Shown here: one piece after another, positions 1 to 8,279 of the stretch
How the letters are laid out: every line of letters starts with the position of its first letter
Position numbering within the stretch: position 1 is the first letter of the stretch
Source: Paenisporosarcina antarctica
GTDB taxonomy: Bacteria > Bacillota > Bacilli > Bacillales_A > Planococcaceae
Assembly: GCF_004367585.1 (NCBI RefSeq)
Contig: NZ_CP038015.1
Coordinates: 1,246,001 to 1,310,000, forward strand
Reading direction: 5' to 3'
DNA length: 64,000 nucleotides
Program-made: the position numbers and the translations under genes
Notes under the pieces: generated by a model
What the model saw: the letters and a program-made list of their open reading frames with translations, nothing else
Told to the model about the DNA's origin: nothing
The model's database searches: none

Positions 1-474
1 GGGGGGCTTCCAGTTGGTGCGTACGGAGGAAAACTTGAGATCATGTCTCAAATCGCTCCAAGTGGTCCGATTTATCAAGCGGGTACACTTTCAGGTAATC
101 CACTTGCGATGACAGCCGGCATTGAAACATTGTCTCGTTTAACACCAGAGACGTATGATCACTTCAATAGATTAGCTGATCAACTAGAAGCAGGATTCCG
201 TGATGCGGCATCTAAGTATCACATTCCTCACACAGTAAATCGTGCAGGGTCTATGATTGGATTCTTCTTTACAAATGAAAAAGTGACTAACTTTGATATT
301 GCAAAAACGTCTGATCTTAAGTTGTTCGCAAAATATTATCGCTTGATGGCTGAAGAAGGCATTTTCTTGCCACCTTCACAATTTGAGGGCATGTTCTTAT
401 CTGCAGCTCATACATCTGAAGATATTGCAAAAACTGTCCAAGCATTCCATAAAGTGTTTGCTCAATTAGCTTAA
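1..474 (+). CDS. hemL: glutamate-1-semialdehyde 2,1-aminomutase, 3' part
   Basis: This is the C-terminal 157 residues of the PLP enzyme that converts glutamate-1-semialdehyde to 5-aminolevulinate in the C5 haem pathway. The frame is open from base 1 and begins with [11 protein letters not shown], which in this family directly follows the catalytic PLP lysine, so the lysine lies just outside the window. The later motif [12 protein letters not shown] and the C-terminal [13 protein letters not shown] stretch are typical. The ATG at 43 is internal, not a start. The gene ends just before a hairpin terminator. Position before spoVID and valS matches the hemL locus of Bacilli. The function is secure; only the 5' end is missing, because of the window edge. 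Confidence 0.96.
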   Translation, partial: GGLPVGAYGGKLEIMSQIAPSGPIYQAGTLSGNPLAMTAGIETLSRLTPETYDHFNRLADQLEAGFRDAASKYHIPHTVNRAGSMIGFFFTNEKVTNFDIAKTSDLKLFAKYYRLMAEEGIFLPPSQFEGMFLSAAHTSEDIAKTVQAFHKVFAQLA

Positions 475-481
475 AACACAC

Positions 482-515
482 GTCCTGTTACTCATTAAGA
501 GTAGCAGGACTTTTT
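482..515 (+). terminator. hemL terminator
   Basis: A 12-bp stem (GTCCTGTTACTC pairing with GAGTAGCAGGAC, one G-T pair) with a 5-nt loop is followed by a short T run, 8 bp after the hemL stop. Confidence 0.85.
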
Positions 516-534
516 GCATTGGAAGAGGTGGAGC

Positions 535-1590
535 ATGTTGCACAAAAATTGGATTGTTTTACGAACATTTTTAATAGCAGCTACAAGTGGATTCGTGTTA
601 CATTCCATCGGTATTTTTTTGCCATGGTTACTCGGACCCATGATTTCATTACTGCTATTAAGACAATATACAAAGTTAGAATTTCATTGGCCAAGAATAC
701 TTCGTCAAATGGGGTTAATATTTTTAGGTATTCAAATCGGCTCATCTTTTACCAAAAAAGCAATTGAACTTATGTGGATTGACCTTCCTTTGATGGCTTT
801 ATTAACATTCTCTGTAGTGATTGTGGCACTTCTCCTTAGCTATGTATTCATGAAAATGTCAGGTGAAACAGTTGCTACAAGTGTATTAGGTTCACTACCT
901 GGAGGCTTATCGCAAATGGTGCTTCTTAGTGAAGAAGTGAAATCGGCAAATTCGACTGTCGTCATGTTAATGCAAACCTTTCGTATATTCGTAGTCGTTA
1001 CGATTGTCCCATTTTTAACTGCATGGATTCCAAAAGGCTCCCATTTTAATGATGGATCACTTGATGTTTTGTCTTCATTTAATACGACTCATTTTATAAT
1101 TTTCGTCGTAGGAGGAATAGCTCTTTTCATAGGGATGAAAAAAATTCATTTTCCTCTTCCTGAACTTATGGCACCTATTATAGCGATGGCCATTGTGCAA
1201 TTCATAACCGATCATCCTGTTGTAGAAGTCCCATTTCTGGTGTTAATTCTTTCTCAAATATTTGTAGGTTCGCATTTAGGACTTCAGCTCGAAAAAGTAC
1301 GAGATAAATTATCTGTCCGCATGTTCAGTGCGATTGTGCTGTCAAATTTAGTTTTAATTGCATTTTGCGTTGGCTTCGCTTACGTCTTAACGGCTATTCA
1401 TCCAATTAACACGTTTTTAGATTTCTTTATAAGTGCGGCACCTGGTGGAATTGCTGAAATGTCCATCACTGCTCTAGAAACTGGGGCGGATCTATCGACA
1501 GTCACTAGTTTTCATTTATTCCGGATTTTCTTTATTTTGTTGATAGCTGGACCCTTATTGACGTATGCATTGAAAAAGTGGCTGAAATAA
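535..1590 (+). CDS. AbrB-family integral membrane protein (putative regulator/transporter)
   Basis: A 351-residue, strongly hydrophobic protein with about ten predicted membrane segments. It has the internal duplication typical of the AbrB/AmoA-type membrane family (Pfam AbrB, unrelated to the transition-state regulator). Each half carries a Gly-Pro/Pro-Gly-Gly motif: LGSLPGGLSQM in the first half and SAAPGGIAEMSITA in the second. Family members are linked to ammonia oxidation or metabolite transport, but the substrate is unknown. I chose ATG 535 because GGAAGAGGTGG lies 5-14 bases upstream; a longer in-frame TTG start at 514 would fall inside the hemL terminator. It is transcribed on its own after hemL. 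The family call is good; function is open. Confidence 0.85.
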   Translation: MLHKNWIVLRTFLIAATSGFVLHSIGIFLPWLLGPMISLLLLRQYTKLEFHWPRILRQMGLIFLGIQIGSSFTKKAIELMWIDLPLMALLTFSVVIVALLLSYVFMKMSGETVATSVLGSLPGGLSQMVLLSEEVKSANSTVVMLMQTFRIFVVVTIVPFLTAWIPKGSHFNDGSLDVLSSFNTTHFIIFVVGGIALFIGMKKIHFPLPELMAPIIAMAIVQFITDHPVVEVPFLVLILSQIFVGSHLGLQLEKVRDKLSVRMFSAIVLSNLVLIAFCVGFAYVLTAIHPINTFLDFFISAAPGGIAEMSITALETGADLSTVTSFHLFRIFFILLIAGPLLTYALKKWLK

Positions 1591-1663
1591 CTTGTACTAA
1601 AATCATAATAGCTCGTTCTCTCGCATAAAATCTTTCACATAGCATTGTGAAGGAGGACAAGAA

Positions 1664-2212
1664 TTGAATCATGTAAATTGGAAGCTACAAGAAGTATTTT
1701 ATTTCCCGGAAAGTTTTGGGGTGCCTAGTAGTGCTTCACGAATAGATGTTAAACCGCAAGTAGAATTTCAACAGTTAAATGGAGTAAGCAGTTTGCATGG
1801 CATTTACCATATTGCGGCGAACGTCGCATTTCAACCAGGTGATTGTCAACATCACGGAACATCAGAATGGATTTCGATTGAAGATTTAGATGTTAGTGGA
1901 GAAAACGGTTATTTTGAATATGCAGTGCCATTATTTGTAGAATTACCACCAACTTATGTACATGGAGACATAAAGCCTGAAATTCATTTATCAGATGTGC
2001 ATGCTTCCGTTACAGATGACCACACGTTAAAAGTTGAATGGGATGTAATGTGCTCATATGAACTTCCTTCACCACCAGAATCCTCATCAGTAGATAGTAG
2101 TTCATCAAGTAATTCTACTTCTGAGGAAAGCCTAGTGATTAAAGAAGATATTGCTTTGCCGTTTTTCTTGCGCGGTTTAAAGGATGAGTATTCCGTATTT
2201 AAAGTTAAATAA
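1664..2212 (+). CDS. spoVID: spore coat assembly protein SpoVID, short form without LysM
   Basis: A 182-residue protein whose first 130 residues resemble the N-terminal domain of SpoVID (opening NWKLQEVFYFPESFG..., then QFQQLNGVSSLHGIYHIAANV-type sequence). SpoVID is the spore-coat encasement protein that acts at the forespore surface. A Ser-rich linker (about 142-157) and a short tail ending FFLRGLKDEYSVFKVK follow. B. subtilis SpoVID is far longer and ends in a LysM domain, which is absent here; no LysM was seen in the following bases. The start is TTG, set by AGGAGG at 1651-1656. The hemL-spoVID-valS order supports the call. The ysxE gene usually found after spoVID is missing here; a similar kinase-fold gene sits next to safA at 46.35 kb. 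The short length may be native to this lineage or a truncation. Confidence 0.8.
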   Translation: MNHVNWKLQEVFYFPESFGVPSSASRIDVKPQVEFQQLNGVSSLHGIYHIAANVAFQPGDCQHHGTSEWISIEDLDVSGENGYFEYAVPLFVELPPTYVHGDIKPEIHLSDVHASVTDDHTLKVEWDVMCSYELPSPPESSSVDSSSSSNSTSEESLVIKEDIALPFFLRGLKDEYSVFKVK

Positions 2213-2396
2213 TATCTCTGTGAAACAAAAAAAGAATGGAAATTAACAGGCATAAAAGCAAAAAGTCAAATGTAGTTGGAAGGAAAATGGTGCGAATTAA
2301 TTCGAAAACTGTAATAGGTAGAATGATGTTTTTACAATAAAAACGAGTCTTTCGAAGCCAAGGGGGAAGCAGGTAGGGGTTATATCCTCTTCTCAT
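2205..2396 (-). CDS. small basic membrane protein, hypothetical
   Basis: A 63-residue minus-strand gene, convergent with spoVID and overlapping its 3' end by 8 bp. A clear ribosome binding site (AAAGGAGA) sits 6-8 bases upstream of ATG 2396. The N-terminus is Arg- and Pro-rich (MRRGYNPYLLPPWLRKTRFY). It is followed by about 38 mostly hydrophobic residues that could form one or two membrane segments, ending in FHRDII. The promoter and T-box of valS run the opposite way just upstream. I do not recognise the family. The good ribosome binding site and protein-like composition make it more likely a real gene than a shadow of spoVID. Function unknown. Confidence 0.6.
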   Translation of the reverse strand: MRRGYNPYLLPPWLRKTRFYCKNIILPITVFELIRTIFLPTTFDFLLLCLLISILFLFHRDII

Positions 2397-2420
2397 TAAA
2401 ATTTCTCCTTTCAAAAATAC

Positions 2421-2450
2421 TTGACGGCTTGATAAAAAATTCGATACAAT
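2421..2450 (+). promoter_or_regulatory. sigma-A promoter of the valS T-box transcript
   Basis: TTGACG at 2421-2426 and TACAAT at 2445-2450, with an 18-bp spacer, lie immediately before the T-box leader and after the divergent small gene. Confidence 0.75.
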
Positions 2451-2494
2451 ACTCATCAACAGTACTTAATAAAATGATTAATAAATTAATATTG

Positions 2495-2740
2495 ATGCAT
2501 AGATTGGGAATAGTAAAATGATGTTGTTATCAAAAGAGAGGAAACGTCTGGTGAAAGTTTCTGTTAACACATGTTTGAATGTCGCCCATGAGCAGTTTCT
2601 GTGAACGAACTTAAGTAGCAGAAACCGGTTTAAAGCCGTTATATAACTTTGAGAGCGTGATGATAATTTGGTCATCTGCGAATAAAGGTGGTACCGCGAA
2701 CAACTCCTTCGTCCTTTTATGTGACGATTGGAGTTTTTTC
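2495..2740 (+). promoter_or_regulatory. T-box riboswitch (tRNA-Val) controlling valS
   Basis: The leader shows the usual order of T-box parts: a 5' stem I start near 2495, an AGAGAG bulge at 2535-2540, a GGTGAAAG element near 2550, and the antiterminator T-box AAAGGTGGTACCGCG at 2684-2698. A terminator follows, with AACTCC/GGAGTT arms and a T run at 2702-2738. The triplet GTC at 2581-2583 (context GAATGTCGCCC) is the likely specifier and reads valine, matching the downstream valS. Uncharged tRNA-Val should stabilise the antiterminator and switch on valS. The T-box and terminator are directly visible; the specifier assignment is an inference from position. Confidence 0.92.
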
Positions 2741-2841
2741 GTATGGGTAAGATATAAAACGTATTAACTATACCTTAGTTTTGGTGTAGGTCAGTCTAGC
2801 TTGAGTGGCGCTTTGCGCTTTTCTATAAAAAGGAGGAACTG

Positions 2842-5490
2842 ATGATGACTGAACAACAAAAGCAGCTACCTACGAAATATGATCCTAAGTCCATCGAACA
2901 AGGACGCTATGAATGGTGGCTTGAAGGAAAGTATTTTGAAGCACAACCTGAAAGTGGCAAAGAACCATATACCATCGTAATTCCTCCTCCAAATGTAACT
3001 GGTAAATTACACTTAGGACATGCTTGGGACACGACGTTACAAGATATATTAATTCGTATGAAACGCATGCAAGGATATGATGCATTATGGTTGCCAGGAA
3101 TGGACCATGCAGGAATTGCAACTCAAGCAAAAGTAGAAGAAAAACTTCGCTCTGAAGGAAAATCCCGTTACGATTTAGGTCGTGAAACATTTGTTAAAGA
3201 AACGTGGAAATGGAAAGAAGAATATGCTGGTCATATTCGCACGCAATGGTCAAAACTTGGTTTAGGACTAGATTACTCACGTGAACGTTTCACACTGGAC
3301 GATGGTTTATCCAACGCAGTAAAAGAAGTTTTCGTTAAACTGTATAATAAGGGACTTATTTATCGTGGTGAACGTATCATCAACTGGGATCCGGCAACAA
3401 AAACAGCGTTATCGGATATAGAAGTAATCCATCAAGACGTACAGGGTGCTTTCTATCATATGCGCTACCCACTAACAGATGGCACGGGACATATTGAAAT
3501 TGCGACAACTCGACCAGAAACCATGCTTGGCGATACAGCCGTAGCGGTTCATCCTGAAGATAAACGTTATATGCATTTAATCGGTAAAACACTAACATTA
3601 CCGATCATTGGTCGTCAAATTAAGATCGTTGCAGATGACTATGCCGATATGGCATTTGGTAGTGGGGCTGTTAAAATTACTCCAGCACATGACCCGAATG
3701 ACTTTGAACTCGGTAACCGTCATGACTTAGAGCGAGTGTTAGTGATGAATGAAGATGGTACGATGAATGGTCTAGCTGGAAAGTATGAAGGCATGGATCG
3801 TTTCGAATGTCGCAAGCAAATTGTAGCGGACCTACAAGAATCGGGCGTACTATTTAAAATTGAAGAACATATGCACTCAGTAGGTCACTCTGAGCGTAGT
3901 GGAGCAGTTGTAGAACCATATTTATCAACACAATGGTTTGTTAAAATGCAGCCATTAGCTGACGAAGCGATTAATCTTCAACATGGTGACGGCAAAGTTC
4001 AATTCGTACCAGATCGATTTGAAAACACCTATATGCGCTGGATGGAAAACATTCGCGACTGGTGTATTTCACGTCAACTATGGTGGGGCCACCGCATTCC
4101 TGCTTGGTATCACATTGAAACAGATGAAATCTACGTTGGTCATGAAGCACCTGCTGACATTGAAAACTGGAAACAAGATGAAGATGTATTAGATACGTGG
4201 TTTTCATCAGCGCTATGGCCGTTTTCAACGATGGGTTGGCCAGACGAATCAAATGAAGAATTCAAACGCTATTACCCTACAGATGTATTAGTAACAGGTT
4301 ATGATATTATATTCTTCTGGGTATCACGAATGATTTTCCAAGGACTCGAATTTACGGAAAAACGTCCATTTGATGACGTATTAATTCATGGACTTGTGCG
4401 CGCTGAAGACGGACGCAAAATGTCGAAGTCTTTAGGTAACGGGATTGACCCAATGGACGTTATTGACAAATACGGTGCAGATTCACTTCGTTACTTCTTA
4501 TCAACGGGCTCATCACCAGGGCAAGATTTACGTTTCTCCATTGAAAAGGTAGAATCCGTTTGGAACTTTGCCAATAAAATTTGGAACGCATCACGTTTTG
4601 CTATGATGAACATGGAAGGCATGAAGTATGAAGATATCGATTTAAGTGGAGAAAAATCTGTTGCGGATGCATGGATTCTAACTCGCTTAAACGAAACAAT
4701 CGATCAAGTAACAAAGCAAGCTGAAAAATATGAGTTCGGTGAAGTAGGACGTACACTTTACAACTTTATATGGGATGATTTCTGTGATTGGTATATCGAG
4801 ATGGCGAAACTGCCATTACACGGTGAAGATGAAGACGCGAAGAAAATGACACGTTCAGTTTTAGCGTATACACTAGACAACACCATGCGTTTACTACATC
4901 CATTTATGCCCTTCATCACTGAAGAAATTTGGCAGAGCCTACCACACGAAGGTGAATCGATTACAATAGCGGCATGGCCGACTGTAAACGAATCATTAAC
5001 AGATAGCAAAAAAGCATCTAGCATGAAGTTGCTTTCTGATATCATTCGCTCTGTTCGAACGATTCGTGCTGAAGTACAAACACCAATGAGCAAAAAAGTA
5101 CCACTATATATCTCGGCGAAAGATGCAGAAACATTGGCAGTACTCGAAGAAAACGCGATGTACTTAGTGAAATTCTGTAATCCAGAGCCATTAGTAGTAG
5201 GTCAAGGAATTGAAGCGCCAGGTCAATGCATGTCGAGTGTAGTCTCAGGTGCAGAACTATTCCTACCATTAGAAGGTTTAATCGATATTGCAGCTGAAAC
5301 TGTGCGCTTAGAAAAAGAGCTTGAAAAATGGGCAAAAGAAGTCAAACTCGTTACAGGTAAACTGTCAAACGAACGCTTCGTTTCAAAAGCACCAGAAGCA
5401 GTCGTAGCAGAAGAACGAGCGAAACAACAAGACTATATAGAAAAACACGCAATCGTTGAAAGACGCCTAGCTGAATTGAAAAAATTATAA
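2842..5490 (+). CDS. valS: valyl-tRNA synthetase
   Basis: An 882-residue class I aminoacyl-tRNA synthetase that charges tRNA-Val, of full expected length. The HIGH signature appears as HLGH at residues 57-60 within [15 protein letters not shown]. The KMSKS loop ([10 protein letters not shown]) is near residue 526. The editing domain with [19 protein letters not shown] lies around 220-240. An anticodon-binding domain and a C-terminal coiled-coil arm (from about 810) complete the protein. The start ATG follows AAAGGAGG at 2830-2837. A tRNA-Val T-box precedes it. The next recognisable gene is folC, as in B. subtilis, but about 800 bp of repeats and insertion-sequence debris now separate them. 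Confidence 0.98.
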   Translation: MMTEQQKQLPTKYDPKSIEQGRYEWWLEGKYFEAQPESGKEPYTIVIPPPNVTGKLHLGHAWDTTLQDILIRMKRMQGYDALWLPGMDHAGIATQAKVEEKLRSEGKSRYDLGRETFVKETWKWKEEYAGHIRTQWSKLGLGLDYSRERFTLDDGLSNAVKEVFVKLYNKGLIYRGERIINWDPATKTALSDIEVIHQDVQGAFYHMRYPLTDGTGHIEIATTRPETMLGDTAVAVHPEDKRYMHLIGKTLTLPIIGRQIKIVADDYADMAFGSGAVKITPAHDPNDFELGNRHDLERVLVMNEDGTMNGLAGKYEGMDRFECRKQIVADLQESGVLFKIEEHMHSVGHSERSGAVVEPYLSTQWFVKMQPLADEAINLQHGDGKVQFVPDRFENTYMRWMENIRDWCISRQLWWGHRIPAWYHIETDEIYVGHEAPADIENWKQDEDVLDTWFSSALWPFSTMGWPDESNEEFKRYYPTDVLVTGYDIIFFWVSRMIFQGLEFTEKRPFDDVLIHGLVRAEDGRKMSKSLGNGIDPMDVIDKYGADSLRYFLSTGSSPGQDLRFSIEKVESVWNFANKIWNASRFAMMNMEGMKYEDIDLSGEKSVADAWILTRLNETIDQVTKQAEKYEFGEVGRTLYNFIWDDFCDWYIEMAKLPLHGEDEDAKKMTRSVLAYTLDNTMRLLHPFMPFITEEIWQSLPHEGESITIAAWPTVNESLTDSKKASSMKLLSDIIRSVRTIRAEVQTPMSKKVPLYISAKDAETLAVLEENAMYLVKFCNPEPLVVGQGIEAPGQCMSSVVSGAELFLPLEGLIDIAAETVRLEKELEKWAKEVKLVTGKLSNERFVSKAPEAVVAEERAKQQDYIEKHAIVERRLAELKKL

Positions 5491-5504
5491 AATGTAAATA
5501 GAGT

Positions 5505-5640
5505 ATCCCTTTGCTTTCCGTTTCAGATGGACGCTTTCCGCGGGCACGGCTTCAGCCTCCTCGTCGCCAAAAACACGCTCCTGTGGGGTCTTCAGCTCGC
5601 ACTGTTTCCGCTGGAGTCGCCATCTTGCACTCCAAGCAAC
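5505..5640 (-). repeat. GC-rich dispersed repeat, copy 1 (inverted)
   Basis: On the minus strand this reads as the same roughly 130-bp element found at 6050, 7960, 22670, 26795 and 57685. It has a GGCGACTCC core, a GACCCC-CAGGAGC block, a GACGAGGAGGCT block, and ends in GCGGAAAGCGTCC followed by an AACGGAAA tail. It starts 15 bp after valS. Together with copy 2 in opposite orientation it brackets the decayed transposase. Confidence 0.85.
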
Positions 5641-5652
5641 TAAAATTGCACG

Positions 5653-5947
5653 TTAAAATTGGATAAGAATATATAAGTTACCTGATATAGTGAAATGCTT
5701 AAAAGTAGGATTATGCTGCTTTTGAAAGATAGGTGTTTTGGCAGTGAAACTATAATTACACGTTTTACATCTGAAACGTCTTTTATTAAATAAATAGGTT
5801 GGATTTACATCCTTAATCGATAAGGTCATTTGAGATGATTGAGTCCCATTTTTATAAACCGTATAGTCAATGTTTCTGACACCGCAACCTTTGCAATGTT
5901 TGGATCTTGAATATCGAGCAATAATTTAATACTAGTAGAATGTAACA
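5653..5947 (-). pseudogene. decayed ISL3-family transposase N-terminus
   Basis: On the minus strand two overlapping frames give pieces of an ISL3-type transposase. The first reads LLHSTSIKLLLDIQDPNI. After a frame change the second reads KHCKGCGVRNIDYTV, continuing to RRFRCKTCNYSFTAKTPIF. The two CxxC pairs are the N-terminal zinc-binding region of the family. The reading frame ends at 5653 and nothing of the DDE catalytic domain remains. AGTGAGTTCCCTCC at 5949-5962 and AGGGAATCTCAC at 5994-6005 may be remains of a terminal repeat. The fragment is certainly non-functional; the family call rests on the zinc-finger pattern. Confidence 0.75.
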
Positions 5948-6049
5948 AGTGAGTTCCCTCCTGGGTAATGGTTTTGGTCGACTTTTATTCTACAGGGAAT
6001 CTCACTTTTTTCTATATCAATTTGAACTTATGTTTCCTATATTCTCTTA

Positions 6050-6185
6050 GCTGATTGGAGTGTAGAGCGGCGACTCCGGTGGGATTAGCGTGACAGGTGA
6101 GACCCCGCAGGAGCACTGTTTTAGCGACGAGGAGGCTCACCGCACGCCCCACGGAACGCGTCCGCTCGGAAAGGAAATCAGCGTG
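6050..6185 (+). repeat. GC-rich dispersed repeat, copy 2
   Basis: Plus-strand copy with the same blocks: GGCGACTCC, GAGACCCCGCAGGAGC, GCGACGAGGAGGCTC, then a degenerate GGAACGCGTCCGC and GGAAATCA tail. It lies upstream of the first folC and is in inverted orientation to copy 1. Confidence 0.85.
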
Positions 6186-6282
6186 CTTGTTCTATCGAGA
6201 AGGGGATTTTATTTCACCAACGTGATAGAATAAAGTGAATTCTCATAACCTCTGGGAATATTGAGTTTGAGGAGTGACCCAT

Positions 6283-7587
6283 GTGTTTACATCAGTTGAT
6301 AAAGTAATCGAATACATTTATTCAATGGATCAAAAAACAGAGCGAAATGGTCGCTTAAGTCGTATTACTGCTATCTTGGCATCCCTAGGGAATCCACATA
6401 AAGGTTTCCGTTCTATTCACATTGCAGGGTCAAATGGAAAAGGGTCTACATTAAACGCTCTTAAAGAAATATTAATAGCTGAAGGTCTAGAAGTGGGAAG
6501 CTTTACTTCACCTCATCTTGAAAAAGTAAACGAACGCATCATGATGAATGATGTAATGATTTCAGATAATCAATTTATCAAATATATGAACGACATCTAT
6601 CCGCTTTTGCAAAAAGAACAAGTTGGAGATGGTTCAAACTTCTTTGAAATATTAACAGTCATTGCATTTATGTACTACAATGATATGAATGTAGACATTG
6701 CTTTGATCGAAACCGGCATTGGCGGGAAATTTGATTCAACGAATGTTCTAACTCCATTATTATCAATTTTAACGTCTATTTCACTTGAACATACGCAAAT
6801 TTTGGGCGATACAATAGACGCAATTGCAGTAGAAAAATCAGGTATTATTAAGCCGTTCGTACCCGTAATTAGTGCTGTGAAAGATAAACTAGCAGTGGAT
6901 GTTATTGAAAGTAAAGCTACTAGTGAAGAAGCTCCAATCTACCAATTATATAAAGACTTCTTGATTGAAAATGTTTCACAAGAAAGTAACTCACAAAATT
7001 TTTCTTATCAATTAAAAGACTATAAGTTAACGAATCTAAACTTGAAAATGATGGGCCATCATCAAGTTGAAAATGCATCGCTTGCTATTACAGCCGCGTT
7101 GTTATTAAACATGTACTATGGCTACAAGATTTCTGAAGCTAGTATTAGCCAAGGGTTGAGTACTTCAAGTTGGGCAGCTCGATTCGAAGAAGTTTTACCG
7201 AATGTCATTATTGACGGTGCACATAACCCTGCAGGTATGGAAGTTCTCCTTCAAACGATGCAACAGCGTTACCCAACAAAAAACATTCACGTTGTCTTTA
7301 CCGCACTTCAAGATAAAGACATTACATCTGTACTGCGCATGTTGGACGAAATTGCGACAACGATTACAGTGACAGAAATTTATATAAAAAATTCAGCTGC
7401 CGGCAAAGATGTTTTTGAAAAGACGAGTCATCCTCAAAAGGAATTAATCCTTAACTGGCAAGATGCACTTGAACAAACACTAACAAAAGCAGATGAGTCA
7501 AGTGTCATACTAGTAACGGGCTCTTTATATTTCATGTCGCTCGTTCGTCCATACTTAAAACAAAATGCACAAACGAAAGTAGTCTAA
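6283..7587 (+). CDS. folC: folylpolyglutamate/dihydrofolate synthase-like protein, paralogue 1
   Basis: A 434-residue Mur-ligase-fold protein of the FolC family, which adds glutamate to (dihydro)folates using ATP. Visible motifs are the P-loop IAGSNGKGST, the LIETGIGGKFDSTNV stretch, the ligase region SLEHTQILGDT with AVEKSGIIK, and the C-terminal-domain motif IDGAHNPAG. GTG 6283 is preferred because GAGGAG ends 8 bases before it; a longer GTG start at 6274 has no room for a binding site. A second folC follows at 8280 and is clearly diverged, so this is an old duplication. Both carry LEH where many FolC proteins have a DH pair. Which copy does which glutamylation step cannot be read from sequence. 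Confidence 0.85.
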   Translation: MFTSVDKVIEYIYSMDQKTERNGRLSRITAILASLGNPHKGFRSIHIAGSNGKGSTLNALKEILIAEGLEVGSFTSPHLEKVNERIMMNDVMISDNQFIKYMNDIYPLLQKEQVGDGSNFFEILTVIAFMYYNDMNVDIALIETGIGGKFDSTNVLTPLLSILTSISLEHTQILGDTIDAIAVEKSGIIKPFVPVISAVKDKLAVDVIESKATSEEAPIYQLYKDFLIENVSQESNSQNFSYQLKDYKLTNLNLKMMGHHQVENASLAITAALLLNMYYGYKISEASISQGLSTSSWAARFEEVLPNVIIDGAHNPAGMEVLLQTMQQRYPTKNIHVVFTALQDKDITSVLRMLDEIATTITVTEIYIKNSAAGKDVFEKTSHPQKELILNWQDALEQTLTKADESSVILVTGSLYFMSLVRPYLKQNAQTKVV

Positions 7588-7592
7588 TATAT

Positions 7593-7628
7593 GACCCTGC
7601 CTTACTCGTAAAGGTAGGGTTCTTTTTT
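7593..7628 (+). terminator. terminator of folC paralogue 1
   Basis: ACCCTGCCTT and AAGGTAGGGT form a stem with one G-T pair around a short loop, followed by a run of six T. Confidence 0.85.
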
Positions 7629-7879
7629 CGAAATATGAGAAAATAATAAAATTGTTGTTCCAAGAGCCCAATGTTCATGGTGTTTTTTACTATATGGAGA
7701 CTAACATGCTAAAAGAAATTTCTTTGATGTGACTCTCGTTAATTCGATTCATGTTAAGGCATGATTTTCCTTTTTTAGAAACGCTAGTTTCCTTTTCGAA
7801 AAAGTTAATTTTGTTCAATTACCTATTTTTGTTTAGTAATCTTTAGGTTGCACATAAAAATTCGTCCTTTATAAATATG
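7629..7879. other. AT-rich intergenic stretch, no gene seen
   Basis: About 250 bp of AT-rich sequence between the first folC terminator and the extended repeat. No open frame with a ribosome binding site and no clear structure were seen. Confidence 0.5.
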
Positions 7880-8115
7880 AGTATGGGTGTTTTCATTTTA
7901 CAAGATAGAACGATTTTTTATAATTATTATTATCACTGTTGATTTTTAAAGCAGGTAATTGATTGTAGTGGAGGGCGGCGACTCCGGCGGGAAAAGCGAG
8001 ACAGACGAGACCCCGCAGGGAGCGAATAGCGGACGAGGAGGCTTGTCTGCTCGCCCCGCGGAACGCGTCCGCCTGAAACGAAAATCCTTATATTTAGATA
8101 GAAGGCAATCTTATT
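7880..8115 (+). repeat. GC-rich dispersed repeat, copy 3, extended form
   Basis: The GC-rich core runs from about 7965 to 8085 (GGCGACTCC, GAGACCCCGCAGGGAGC, GGACGAGGAGGCTTG, CCGCGGAACGCGTCCGCCTG). Unlike most copies, the AT-rich flanks are also shared with copy 6 at 57590. The shared upstream block reads TTTTCATTTTACAAGAT, then an ACGATTTTTTATAATTAT-like block and TATCACTGTT. The shared downstream block resembles TATATTTAGATAGA. The element may therefore be about 230 bp long. Both strands contain chance open frames here, which I do not call as genes. Confidence 0.8.
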
Positions 8116-8228
8116 GGTCAGGTAATAGTGTAGTAGGTTTACCGTCCAAAGCGACCTGGAAATCAAAGTTGATACTGTATGGAATATCCCTTTAAACTAA
8201 TACTTAAATCATCTGTACTTTCTTAAAG

Positions 8229-8256
8229 GACCGGGCGTACTTTGTCCGGTTTTTCT
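8229..8256 (+). terminator. terminator-like hairpin before the second folC
   Basis: ACCGG and CCGGT arms around a 9-nt loop are followed by a run of T. It sits 24 bp upstream of the second folC start, with no gene directly before it. It may end transcripts coming from the repeat or act as an attenuator. Confidence 0.55.
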
Positions 8257-8279
8257 TATATTGTAAAGGAGAGCTAATA

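Noticed and set aside
7933-8195. Proteins encoded by the GC-rich repeat (both strands)
   Set aside because: Frames run across a dispersed non-coding repeat, differ between copies, and show no ribosome site or conserved product.
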